Part shown: piece by piece, positions 36,901-44,091 of the stretch
Layout: every line of letters begins with the position of its first letter
Numbering within the stretch: position 1 is the stretch's first letter
Notes under the pieces: model-generated
The model's database searches: none
What the model saw: the letters and a program-made list of their open reading frames with translations, nothing else
What the model was told of the DNA's origin: nothing
NCBI GenBank assembly: GCA_964603595.1
Contig: CAZRVN010000003.1
Span: 124,001 to 188,000, forward strand
Source of the DNA: JAQVEM01 sp964603595
GTDB lineage: Bacteria > Actinomycetota > Humimicrobiia > Humimicrobiales > Humimicrobiaceae
Length of the DNA stretch: 64,000 nucleotides
Reading direction: 5' to 3'
Position numbers and translations under genes: made by a program

Positions 36901-38072
36901 TAAGCGGCTGGGCTGCAGACCTCAAGAATAAAAGCCCGATACAACTGGCAAAAGTTGAGATATATAATGGTTCGGGAAGATATAAGCATAATTTTATCGG
37001 TACTGCAAGAATATTTAAAAGGCCTGACCTCGGCAGGATAGATATCTTAAACAGCGGTTATATACTCGGGTTTTCCCTTGAATCAATTCCGGAAGGTGAG
37101 AACACGTTCTGGATATATGCTTATGATTCAAACAATAATTACAGGTGCGCATCTGTTAAAGTGAATGTAGTAAAGGAAGAAGCCGTTGAGTCAGGTGATG
37201 ATGGAGAAAGTGATGGAGAAGGCGAGAGTGGAAGCAGTGATGAAGAAGGCGACGGCGAAACCACTGAAAACGTAGCTCCCACAGCTGACCCGGGCGGACC
37301 TTATGAGGGAACAGCAGGTCAGGAGATAACCTTTGACGGCTCGGCTTCAACTGATTCTGACGGAAGTATTGCTGAATATACCTGGGATTTTGGCGATGGT
37401 TCAACAGGGACCGGAGAAAAACCGAAACATACCTACACAAATTCAGGAAATTATGCAGTTACCCTTAAGGTAAAGGATGATGGCGACAGTTTATCTGATG
37501 CTGTTAGTGTCAGTGTTGCAATAAAAGAAGCAGAAAAGACTTATCCTGCTAATACTTCTCCTATAACCAATGGCACCAGTGTAGTTGATTATAAAGAGGT
37601 AACAGTTGACCAGCTGGTAAAACTATTTGTTGATAGAAATTCCAGCCAGTTAGAGCGGGCAAGGAGAATTGCTCCCATATATATAAAATATGGCAGGCTT
37701 TTTAATCTAAGGGCAGATATTGCCTGGGCTATGATGTGCCATGAAACTGGATTCCTTGAATATACAGGGGATGTAAAACCGAACCAGAATAATTTCTGTG
37801 GCATGGGAGCAGTTGGAGGAGGTGTCCCCGGTGACAGCTTTGCCACTGAGGAGCTGGGAGTAATAGCCCATTATGCACATCTTGCATGGTATTATTATCC
37901 TGAGCATGTAAATGAATACTGTAGTAGTCAGTATGACCCGAGACATTTTGGGAGTAGTCATTATAAATACACCGGTGATACTACACTCGGCTTTTTGAAT
38001 GGAAGGTGGGCGCCGGGAGCTACATATACAAGTAAAATAATCCTTTTTGCAAACCAAATTTACGGGTTTTAG
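33960..38072 (+). CDS. Secreted amidase with PKD, Ig-like and two glucosaminidase domains
   Basis: 1370 residues with a signal peptide (1-37). Order: Amidase_3 (about 40-215; zinc ligands His48, Glu62 and His115, catalytic Glu180), Ig-like GWA domain (237-344), PKD (360-440), glucosaminidase (481-627), three PKD units (about 640-925), acidic linker, second GWA domain (961-1071), acidic linker, PKD (1109-1190), second glucosaminidase (1214-1370). Amidase_3 cuts the N-acetylmuramoyl-L-alanine bond; the glucosaminidase domains, each with CHETGFLE and NNFCGMGAV, cut the glycan strand. The block GWA-PKD-glucosaminidase is duplicated, with long stretches of near-identical DNA. It follows the GerMN lipoprotein gene and is probably co-transcribed. 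Confidence 0.88.
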   Translation: MKKLSKIFKIVGVFLFVFVFCSSMLLLPAGKSLSAAGNGIKVFIDPGHGGRDPGAVWNGLKEKDANLAIANRLKAKLEAAGFTVIMRRTGDQYHTLDQIVSMANNSNADIFISIHNNASVSTSAHGTETYWCANGVNGSSQLANLVQSRLLSQIGRANRGVKTANFRVIKYTNMPAALVECAFVSNPTEAALLKTGSFQEKCAVGLFNAINEFSKGINKDTGDYTGGSGDSSAGFSVIVDYPSNNTTVSSSFLISGWAADLNNIPPKELAKVEIYKGTEKNESNFLGTCSRFERPDLGRSDILNSGYMLRVNLDSLVKGENILGVYAYDTNGNYSYNMVKINVVKEDEPEEQPNSIPVANPGGPYEGIVDEEITFDGSASTDSDGSIAEYIWDFGDGNSGSGAGPVHTYSEAGTYLVKLTVKDDKDAQSATVQVNATISESEGEEEDEEDTSGEGEVSSVSNSTVVVGYREVTVGQLVSLFTGRDSDKTERATRLAELYIQYGQLFDIRADIAWAQMCHETGFLEFTGDVKPDQNNFCGMGAVAPGIPGNSFATEELGVIAHYAHLAWYYYPDHVNEYCSNQYDPRHFDNSHYRYTGDTTLGFLNGRWAPGSTYTGKIILFANEVWQASDDETGTTDYSVTADAGQDISANVGEELTFDASSSVISPVSEAGAITYQWDWDNDGEYDITTEDLTVKHVFGDAGEYEVKLKVTAFEDIESEDTVMVSINAYPVADPGGPYEGTVDEEIAFDGSASIDSDGDITEYAWDFGDGNSGSGAGPVHTYDEAGTYTLTLEVKDDAGAASIPEYTEVVIGEESEQSDDEDEGDDEGDGESAENAAPTADPGGPYEGTVDEEITFDGSASTDSDGSIAEYTWDFGDEENGSGVDPVHTYTEAGSYTVTLTVKDDDDELSDGESTTVTITEAEGSGEEDGDEDDNEGEEDENEDEPEEVISRAIGEGVGVFTMVVDYPKRDEDVSGRVVISGWAADLKNKSPIQLAKVEIYNGSGRYKHNFIGTARIFKRPDLGRIDILNSGYILGFSLESIPEGENTFWIYAYDSNNNYRCASVKVNVVKEEAVESGDDGESDGEGESGSSDEEGDGETTENVAPTADPGGPYEGTAGQEITFDGSASTDSDGSIAEYTWDFGDGSTGTGEKPKHTYTNSGNYAVTLKVKDDGDSLSDAVSVSVAIKEAEKTYPANTSPITNGTSVVDYKEVTVDQLVKLFVDRNSSQLERARRIAPIYIKYGRLFNLRADIAWAMMCHETGFLEYTGDVKPNQNNFCGMGAVGGGVPGDSFATEELGVIAHYAHLAWYYYPEHVNEYCSSQYDPRHFGSSHYKYTGDTTLGFLNGRWAPGATYTSKIILFANQIYGF
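36517..36594 (+). repeat. 78-base exact direct repeat, copy 1 (PKD-coding)
   Basis: Read side by side, 36517-36594 and 37321-37398 are identical over all 78 bases. They encode the same stretch of two PKD units in the wall hydrolase gene. The offset is 804 bases, exactly 268 codons, so recombination between the copies would keep the frame. Less exact copies lie near 35070 and 36195. Confidence 0.9.
37321..37398 (+). repeat. 78-base exact direct repeat, copy 2 (PKD-coding)
   Basis: Second copy of the exact repeat at 36517-36594. It lies in the PKD unit just before the last glucosaminidase domain. The flanking bases differ (an acid-rich linker and TGQE-type codons in front), so the identity is confined to the PKD core. 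Confidence 0.9.
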
Positions 38073-38220
38073 ATTAAGGCAGGAACTGACCGTCCTTTGT
38101 TTATTGATATTTTTCATGATTTAATCTATCTTAGATTGAAAGTTCTGGTAAAATCTTTAATGAAGCAGGGAATATATTTATTGTTTTTATTTATAAATTA
38201 CACCTATCCAAAGGTAGATA

Positions 38221-40443
38221 ATGCGGCGGTACTGTAATATAAATGATTATAGTCTTAATAACAGGATTTTTAGGTTTCTAGTATTTCTAATTTTTTTTGC
38301 AGTATTTTTTTTATACCACAGAGATGTTATATATGACAATCCGGGGCTACTATATGCGGCCAACACTCTTATATTCGTTTTATTTATTATCTCTGTTTAC
38401 AGGATTAAAATAGGTTTATATATTTTTATTTTTTTTATTCCGCTTTTAAGCTTTATTACTACTGTTCTGGGGATAAGGAATATAAATTTTATACTTTCTT
38501 TATTCTTCTCCCTTTTTCTGGGATTTCTTGTAAATAAATCTGAAAACATTGAGGAAAGTTTATATAGCCGCAAATTCGATTTATATTATGAAAAGGAAAT
38601 TGCTCCTGCAATATTTACCTTTATATTGATTGTCCTGGCATCCAGCGTTATTACTATATATCGTTATGCAAATTTTATACCCTTTCTGTCTTCAGAGTAC
38701 CATAACCTTGCAGTGAATATAGATGGCACGGGTTCTACGGGATCAATATTATGGACAATAAAGTTTTTTTTCAATTATTTAATAGGGTTTGGCCTTTTAT
38801 TTGTAATTTTTAATACTTTTAAGGAAATAAAAGAGATTATAAGGGCAGTTATAGTAATAATTTCTTCGAATATAGTTTTTTTCGTAATTGGGTTTTATCA
38901 GCATTTTGTAAGTCCTACTTTTGGAAGTTTCAGCCAGTGGGCTGAAGCAAATAGAATTAATGCAACCTTTACGGACCCTAATGCACTCGGTAATTATATT
39001 ATACTGGCGTTCCCACTGTATATCATACTGATTGTTTATCATAGAAAATGGTATCAGAGATTACTGTGGTCAGTTTTACTTGGTGTCCTTATTTTAATAA
39101 CTTTATTTTCAGGTTCAAGAAATGCAATGGCAGGAATAGTTGTAGCTATTATTGCATTTGCAATTACCGGAATTGTACGGCTGGTTAAATTCCTTATCTT
39201 AAAAAGCAAAAAATCAAAAAAAGTAAGAAATACTTCAGTGACACTGGCTGCGTTAGCCCTGGTGATACTTGTTGTTTTTATCTCCCTTTTTGCCGTAATC
39301 AGGGTAAGCCGTGTTGAGTTAAAGGATAAATACAGGCCGCCGGAAACCGGAATTGCCCTGTTTGATAGGACTGTGGATACTATCTGGATGAGCTATAATG
39401 TTTACCGGCAGGCAGGTTTTATAGAGGCCTTTAAATCAGTTTCCTCGGAAAGGCACTTTATCTGGGCACAGGCCCTGAATATGTACAGGGACTATAAGAT
39501 TACAGGCGTGGGGCTCGGAGGCTTTATAATCGAGCTTCCCAATTATTACCAGGTGAATGATTCGGCAGTCAGGATAGTTGATTATACGGGGAATTACTAC
39601 CTTCAGATATTGTCCGAATTAGGAACAGCAGGACTGGTGATAGTGCTGTTTATCTTCTTTATAATAATAAAAAAAGTATTTTGTTATTACAGGGAGCGCA
39701 GGTCCTTTAATAAAGAGGATAGGTCAGACTGGTTTTTAACCGGTTTCTTTATTTCATTTATCTCAATGGTGGTATTGCTATTTTTTGGCCCGCATACCAA
39801 TTTTAATGAAATTCAGTTCACATTCTGGCTTATTATAGGACTGGCACTTACCTTTATAAGGATAAAAGAGTCTGGATTTTATAATAATGGCTATGATGTA
39901 GAATACAGAAGGCCGGCAGGCAATAAAAGCTCTTTAAATATTGTAAGGAAAATTAATCTTGATGCCGGACAAAAGATAAGTTTAGCACTTGTTGTATTAA
40001 TCTTTTCCGGTATTTTCTTTTATAATTCGTGCTCGGGTTTATCCATAAATAAGAGGCAAAATGAGGTCGGCTGGGAAAATTCATATGGCTATTATCATGA
40101 GGAGAATATAGAAGACAGAAAAATAAGGTGGATATCAATGGATGCCTGCAGTGTCGTGGAGAAAGAAGGCGGTAAACTTATTGTTCCTGTAAAGGACTCA
40201 GACCCAGCAGGGCATCTACTCCCATTATTTATAAGATTCTTTGTAGACAACAGGATGGTAAAAGTAGTAAAAATCAGTGACAGTCAGTGGCATGATGTAG
40301 AAATAGGCCTGTCAGGTTATAAAGATGAAAAATTTACCTTTACAATATCCTGCAGCAGAAGCTGGGTGCCGAAAGAACGGGGACTCTCAAATGATACGAG
40401 AAAGCTGGGTGTTATGACCGGTGAATTCAGATTTGTGAAATAG
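38221..40443 (+). CDS. O-antigen ligase/polymerase family protein (Wzy-like)
   Basis: 740 residues with about 12 hydrophobic helices up to residue 550, then a soluble C-terminal domain of about 150 residues after one more helix. The Wzy_C/WaaL-type region is clear: NATFTDPNALGNYIILAFPL, TLFSGSRNAMAGIVV, then the big external loop ending in ERHFIWAQALNMYRDYKITG and VGLGGF, and YYLQILSELGTAGLV. Such proteins join lipid-linked repeat units to each other or to an acceptor outside the membrane. AAGGTAG precedes the ATG. It stands alone between the hydrolase and the ABC exporter genes; the flippase it might work with is at 19822. Confidence 0.82.
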   Translation: MRRYCNINDYSLNNRIFRFLVFLIFFAVFFLYHRDVIYDNPGLLYAANTLIFVLFIISVYRIKIGLYIFIFFIPLLSFITTVLGIRNINFILSLFFSLFLGFLVNKSENIEESLYSRKFDLYYEKEIAPAIFTFILIVLASSVITIYRYANFIPFLSSEYHNLAVNIDGTGSTGSILWTIKFFFNYLIGFGLLFVIFNTFKEIKEIIRAVIVIISSNIVFFVIGFYQHFVSPTFGSFSQWAEANRINATFTDPNALGNYIILAFPLYIILIVYHRKWYQRLLWSVLLGVLILITLFSGSRNAMAGIVVAIIAFAITGIVRLVKFLILKSKKSKKVRNTSVTLAALALVILVVFISLFAVIRVSRVELKDKYRPPETGIALFDRTVDTIWMSYNVYRQAGFIEAFKSVSSERHFIWAQALNMYRDYKITGVGLGGFIIELPNYYQVNDSAVRIVDYTGNYYLQILSELGTAGLVIVLFIFFIIIKKVFCYYRERRSFNKEDRSDWFLTGFFISFISMVVLLFFGPHTNFNEIQFTFWLIIGLALTFIRIKESGFYNNGYDVEYRRPAGNKSSLNIVRKINLDAGQKISLALVVLIFSGIFFYNSCSGLSINKRQNEVGWENSYGYYHEENIEDRKIRWISMDACSVVEKEGGKLIVPVKDSDPAGHLLPLFIRFFVDNRMVKVVKISDSQWHDVEIGLSGYKDEKFTFTISCSRSWVPKERGLSNDTRKLGVMTGEFRFVK

Positions 40444-40515
40444 AATATTAATAATTAAAAATCAAGGTTGACTGCGTTAGTTAAAGGGCATATGTTATTT
40501 TTTAAAATTTATTAA

Positions 40516-40524
40516 TGTTATAAT
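40516..40524 (+). promoter_or_regulatory. Possible extended -10 element (TGTTATAAT)
   Basis: TGTTATAAT lies in the 189-base gap before the ABC exporter permease gene, 108 bases from its start. It matches the extended -10 form TGnTATAAT. No good -35 lies at the usual distance. The same nine bases occur upstream of 46703 and 56609. Confidence 0.4.
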
Positions 40525-40632
40525 AATCCCTAAATTTTAAAAGTATATTTCCCGAAGACAGGATTTTAGGCATTATTTAAAAAATATCTAAATTTAAAGA
40601 TATATACAAATTTTTTAGGTTGCAATATTAAA

Positions 40633-41427
40633 ATGTTTGCGAGTATAAAAAAACTTTTTTCATACAGGGAGCTTCTTAGCAGTCTTACTAGAAAGGAGCT
40701 TAAGGTAAAATACAGGGGTTCTGCTCTCGGATTCCTATGGTCTTTATTAAATCCTATTTTAACCATGCTGGTATATTCCTTTGTATTTTCTATTGTTCTT
40801 AGAGGCGGAATGGAGCAGTTTGCTATTTTTTTAATATGTGCACTCCTTCCATTTAATTTCCTGTCAAATTCAGTAAATTACGGTGCAAGCAGCATTATTG
40901 GAAACAGCAACCTGATAAATAAAATATATTTTCCAAGAGAGATTATTCCGCTTTCCATTATTATGGCAAATCTTATTAATTTCTTTTTTGAGCTTGCAGC
41001 ATTGTTTATAGTTCTCGGGATTATGGGTTATAATTTTTATATCTACCTTTATCTTCTTCCTGTGATAATATTTTTTCAATTTTTCCTTGTTGTTGGCATG
41101 ACTCTTCTGGTTTCAGCCCTGAATGTTTTTTTCAGGGACCTGCAGCATCTTATAACCATTATTATGATGGTATGGTTTTTTGGAACGCCGATTATCTACC
41201 CGTTAAGTATGGTTCCTGAAGAATACCAGGTTTTTATAAAAATTAACCCAATGACCATATATTCAGCTTATTACCGTAGTATTTTTTATTTCATAAAGTA
41301 TCCTGAAGTCGGAGGATTCCCTTCGCTGCAGGATACTTTAATTGCTATTGTTATTACTTTTATAATATTTTTTGCAGGATATTTAATATTTAAAAAACTG
41401 GAATACAGGTTTGCTGAGGAAATTTAG
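40633..41427 (+). CDS. wzm: Polysaccharide ABC exporter permease, Wzm-like
   Basis: 264 residues, six hydrophobic helices, ABC-2 type. The N-terminal amphipathic part YRELLSSLTRKELKVKYRGS and ALGFLWSLLNPILTMLVYSF are hallmarks of Wzm/TagG/KpsM permeases. NLINKIYFPREIIPLS and the late IYPLSMVPEEYQ, INPMTIYSAYYRSIFY also fit. It pairs with the ATPase encoded 26 bases downstream to move a finished lipid-linked polymer across the membrane. The ATPase carries a carbohydrate-binding domain, so the transported chain probably has a modified end. Confidence 0.9.
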   Translation: MFASIKKLFSYRELLSSLTRKELKVKYRGSALGFLWSLLNPILTMLVYSFVFSIVLRGGMEQFAIFLICALLPFNFLSNSVNYGASSIIGNSNLINKIYFPREIIPLSIIMANLINFFFELAALFIVLGIMGYNFYIYLYLLPVIIFFQFFLVVGMTLLVSALNVFFRDLQHLITIIMMVWFFGTPIIYPLSMVPEEYQVFIKINPMTIYSAYYRSIFYFIKYPEVGGFPSLQDTLIAIVITFIIFFAGYLIFKKLEYRFAEEI

Positions 41428-41453
41428 GCAGAATTTTACAGGGTGATTAATTT

Positions 41454-42806
41454 ATGAAGAGGGATAATATAAGTTACAGGGAAAGAAGGATTAAAAATTC
41501 GGGAGATGATATAGCAGTAGAAGTAAGTGCGGTATCAAAAAGTTACAGGATTTATCATGAGAAAGTTCCCAGCTTAAAACAGACAATACTTACGCTAAGG
41601 CGAACTACGTACGAAGAATTTTCTGCACTTAATGATATCTCATTTTCTGTAAAACATGGAGAAACCTGTGGAATAATTGGCCCGAACGGCTCGGGGAAAA
41701 GTACACTTCTCAAGCTGATGGCGGGGATTATCCGTCCTAATTCGGGAGAGATAAATATAAACGGGCCTCTTTCTGCACTACTGGAACTGGGAGCTGGCTT
41801 TCATCCCGACCTTACCGGCAGGGAGAATATTTATATAAATGCGGCAATACTGGGAATGAAAAAAAAGGATGTGGACAGGAAACTGGATGATATTATTGAA
41901 TTTTCCGAGCTTGAGAGATTTATAGATACGCCTGTAAAGAACTACTCATCGGGTATGTATATGCGTCTCGGCTTTTCCGTAGCCATTAATGTAAATCCTG
42001 ATATTTTGCTTGTAGATGAGGTTTTAGCTGTAGGAGACCAGGCGTTCCAGGCAAAATGCTATAAAGTTATATATGATTTTATGAAAAAAGGAAAGACAAT
42101 AATAATAGTTTCCCATGACCTTGATACCATTTCTGACTTATGCAGCAAGGTTATATTCTTAAAAGACGGCAACATAATGGATTCAGGTAAACCTCTGGAT
42201 ATGGTATCCAAATACAGGGCTTATGTTGAAGAGCTGGAGAAAAAAAGAATTATCGAGCAGCAGAGAGCGGAAAGAAAAAAAATTTTTAAGACAGTAATTG
42301 AAGGGAACCGGAAGGTTATTGACGGGGAGGAAATAAGCAGGTTATCCAAATTAAGTATTGATGGGGAAACTTTAAACCGTTTTGGTTCAGGTGATGCAGA
42401 GGTTACAGGTGTGGATCTGTATAATAAAGAAGGAGGGGAGATAGATTACTGTAAATACGGAGATGAGGTAAGGGTTGTCTGTAAGATTCTGTTTAAAAAG
42501 CAGGTTGAGGAGCCGGTATTTGGCATAAGGATAACAGATTACCGGGGCAATATTATTTTTGGCACTAACACCAGGTTGAATGAAATTAAAACCGGTACTT
42601 TCAAAAGCGGGGATAAAGTATCCGTTGCTTTTTCTTTTAGAATAAACTTGATAGGAGGGGAATATTCCGTATCTCCTGCTGTTGGTTATAACGATAATAA
42701 GACATACTGTGACTGGGTAAACGATATGTTTACCATAAATGTGATTCACCGGAATATAGCTGAGGGGCTGGTAGATCTGAATCCGGAAATAAGCATAGAA
42801 AGATAA
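41454..42806 (+). CDS. wzt: Polysaccharide ABC exporter ATPase with Wzt-type C-terminal domain
   Basis: 450 residues. Walker A is GPNGSGKST (about 76-84), then GAGFHPDLTGRENIY typical of the Wzt/TagH group, a short signature YSSGMYMRLGF, and Walker B ILLVDEVLAVGD. Residues about 300-450 form a Wzt_C-like beta sandwich (VTGVDLYNKEGGEIDY, FGIRITDYRGNIIFGTNT, IGGEYSVSPAVGY). In studied systems this domain binds the capped, non-reducing end of the O-chain before export. That implies a terminal modification, such as methylation, for which several candidate enzymes lie in this window. No terminator is clear in the 91 bases before the convergent gene. Confidence 0.9.
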   Translation: MKRDNISYRERRIKNSGDDIAVEVSAVSKSYRIYHEKVPSLKQTILTLRRTTYEEFSALNDISFSVKHGETCGIIGPNGSGKSTLLKLMAGIIRPNSGEININGPLSALLELGAGFHPDLTGRENIYINAAILGMKKKDVDRKLDDIIEFSELERFIDTPVKNYSSGMYMRLGFSVAINVNPDILLVDEVLAVGDQAFQAKCYKVIYDFMKKGKTIIIVSHDLDTISDLCSKVIFLKDGNIMDSGKPLDMVSKYRAYVEELEKKRIIEQQRAERKKIFKTVIEGNRKVIDGEEISRLSKLSIDGETLNRFGSGDAEVTGVDLYNKEGGEIDYCKYGDEVRVVCKILFKKQVEEPVFGIRITDYRGNIIFGTNTRLNEIKTGTFKSGDKVSVAFSFRINLIGGEYSVSPAVGYNDNKTYCDWVNDMFTINVIHRNIAEGLVDLNPEISIER

Positions 42807-42897
42807 TTTTTTTAAAATGTTTTTTATTTTTCAAACAGGGCAGTTTTATAAAGGGATACAAGGAAATAAAAAAATAAGAAATAATGAAGCTGTCCCG

Positions 42898-44091
42898 TTA
42901 TTTAGATTGATAAATGGAACCCGGGGAAGAGATTATTTCGCGATAAAGCCCTGTTGTTAATTGCGCGGTTTTACGCCAGCTGAATTTTTTTGCCCGGATA
43001 AGTGATTTCTCCTTTAGCTTTTCTTTTATATCCTCATTTTTTATAATATTTAAAATCTCTTTTCCAAACTCCTGCTCATCTCCGTTCTTTAAAAGTATCC
43101 CGCTATCCCCGATGACTTCTTTAAGGGAAGAAGTATCCCGGGCTACTACCGGAAGACCGCAGCTCATTGCCTCCAGGGGAGGCAGGCCAAAACCTTCAAA
43201 AATGGAAGGATAGGCAAAGAGTTCTGCCTGGTTGTATATCTGGACAAGGTCACTGTCCGGCACTCTCCCAATAAATGAGATGTCTTCCTTAAAGGTGCTG
43301 TTTTCTCTTTCTGCATAGGTGGGTTCACTTTTCCAGCCGGTTCTTCCAGTTATTACCAGCTTGTAACCAGAGCCGGCATCAGTTTGTTTTATATAGTTAA
43401 AAGCCTTAATTAAGGTAGTAAAATCTTTTCTGGGCTCAATAGTGCCGACTGAGAGAATGTATTTTTTATCTATACCGTATTTTTTAAGTATACGTGTATT
43501 CTTTTCTTTATGGGTTAGTTTTTTAAATATGCTGTCTGAAGCAAGATAGATGACGTAAATTTTTCCAGGGTCTATATTAAAAAACTTTACAATATCGTTT
43601 CTTGTGCTTAACGAGTCGGCAATTATTTTTTTTGCAGAGAGTATGCTTCTCTTAACCTCCCGGGTGTACTTTTTTATAAACCACTCAAAATTAAACTGCG
43701 GGTACCTGATAAAGGAAAGGTCATGAACAGTTATAACCAGGTTTTTGTTAGTTGTAGGAGGGATAAGGTAATCAGGACAGTGCAATATATCAACTCTAAA
43801 ACCGTAAAGCTCAAGAGGAGGGAATCTAAATCTGTCCCACAGGTCAAGTTTTTTCTGTGAGGTTTTATAAAGTTTTAACTCAATTCTGGGTCTAAAATCA
43901 TCTTTGAGCTTTCTTATTATTTCAATATAATCATCAGATATATATCTCCCGGTCAGGATATAGGTATTTTTTTTATCGTTTATGATAAGGTTTTTAACAA
44001 GGTTAATTATATATCTGCCGGCCCCAATATCCGGTCCGTGATTTACCAGCGTGGAAATATCTATTCCGATTCTTAAGTTAGTGGCTCTCAT
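42898..44091 (-). CDS. GT4 family glycosyltransferase
   Basis: 397 residues, GT-B fold. The N-terminus has IGIDISTLVNHGPDIGAGRYIINLVK (acceptor loop), and HDLSFIRYPQFNFEWF is the segment after the first domain core. VGTIEPRKDFTTLIKAFNYI begins the donor domain, and YPSIFEGFGLPPLEAMSCG with VVARDTSSLKEVIGDSG closes the donor site. This is a textbook mannosyl/rhamnosyl/glucosyl-transferase layout. It overlaps the upstream hybrid enzyme gene by four bases (ATGA), so the two proteins are made together and likely add neighbouring sugars. Confidence 0.85.
   Translation of the reverse strand: MRATNLRIGIDISTLVNHGPDIGAGRYIINLVKNLIINDKKNTYILTGRYISDDYIEIIRKLKDDFRPRIELKLYKTSQKKLDLWDRFRFPPLELYGFRVDILHCPDYLIPPTTNKNLVITVHDLSFIRYPQFNFEWFIKKYTREVKRSILSAKKIIADSLSTRNDIVKFFNIDPGKIYVIYLASDSIFKKLTHKEKNTRILKKYGIDKKYILSVGTIEPRKDFTTLIKAFNYIKQTDAGSGYKLVITGRTGWKSEPTYAERENSTFKEDISFIGRVPDSDLVQIYNQAELFAYPSIFEGFGLPPLEAMSCGLPVVARDTSSLKEVIGDSGILLKNGDEQEFGKEILNIIKNEDIKEKLKEKSLIRAKKFSWRKTAQLTTGLYREIISSPGSIYQSK

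Noticed and set aside
35035..37403. PKD repeat series as a CRISPR-like or mobile repeat
   Set aside because: The repeats are in frame, encode PKD units and have diverged linkers between them; there are no uniform spacers, cas genes or terminal inverted repeats.
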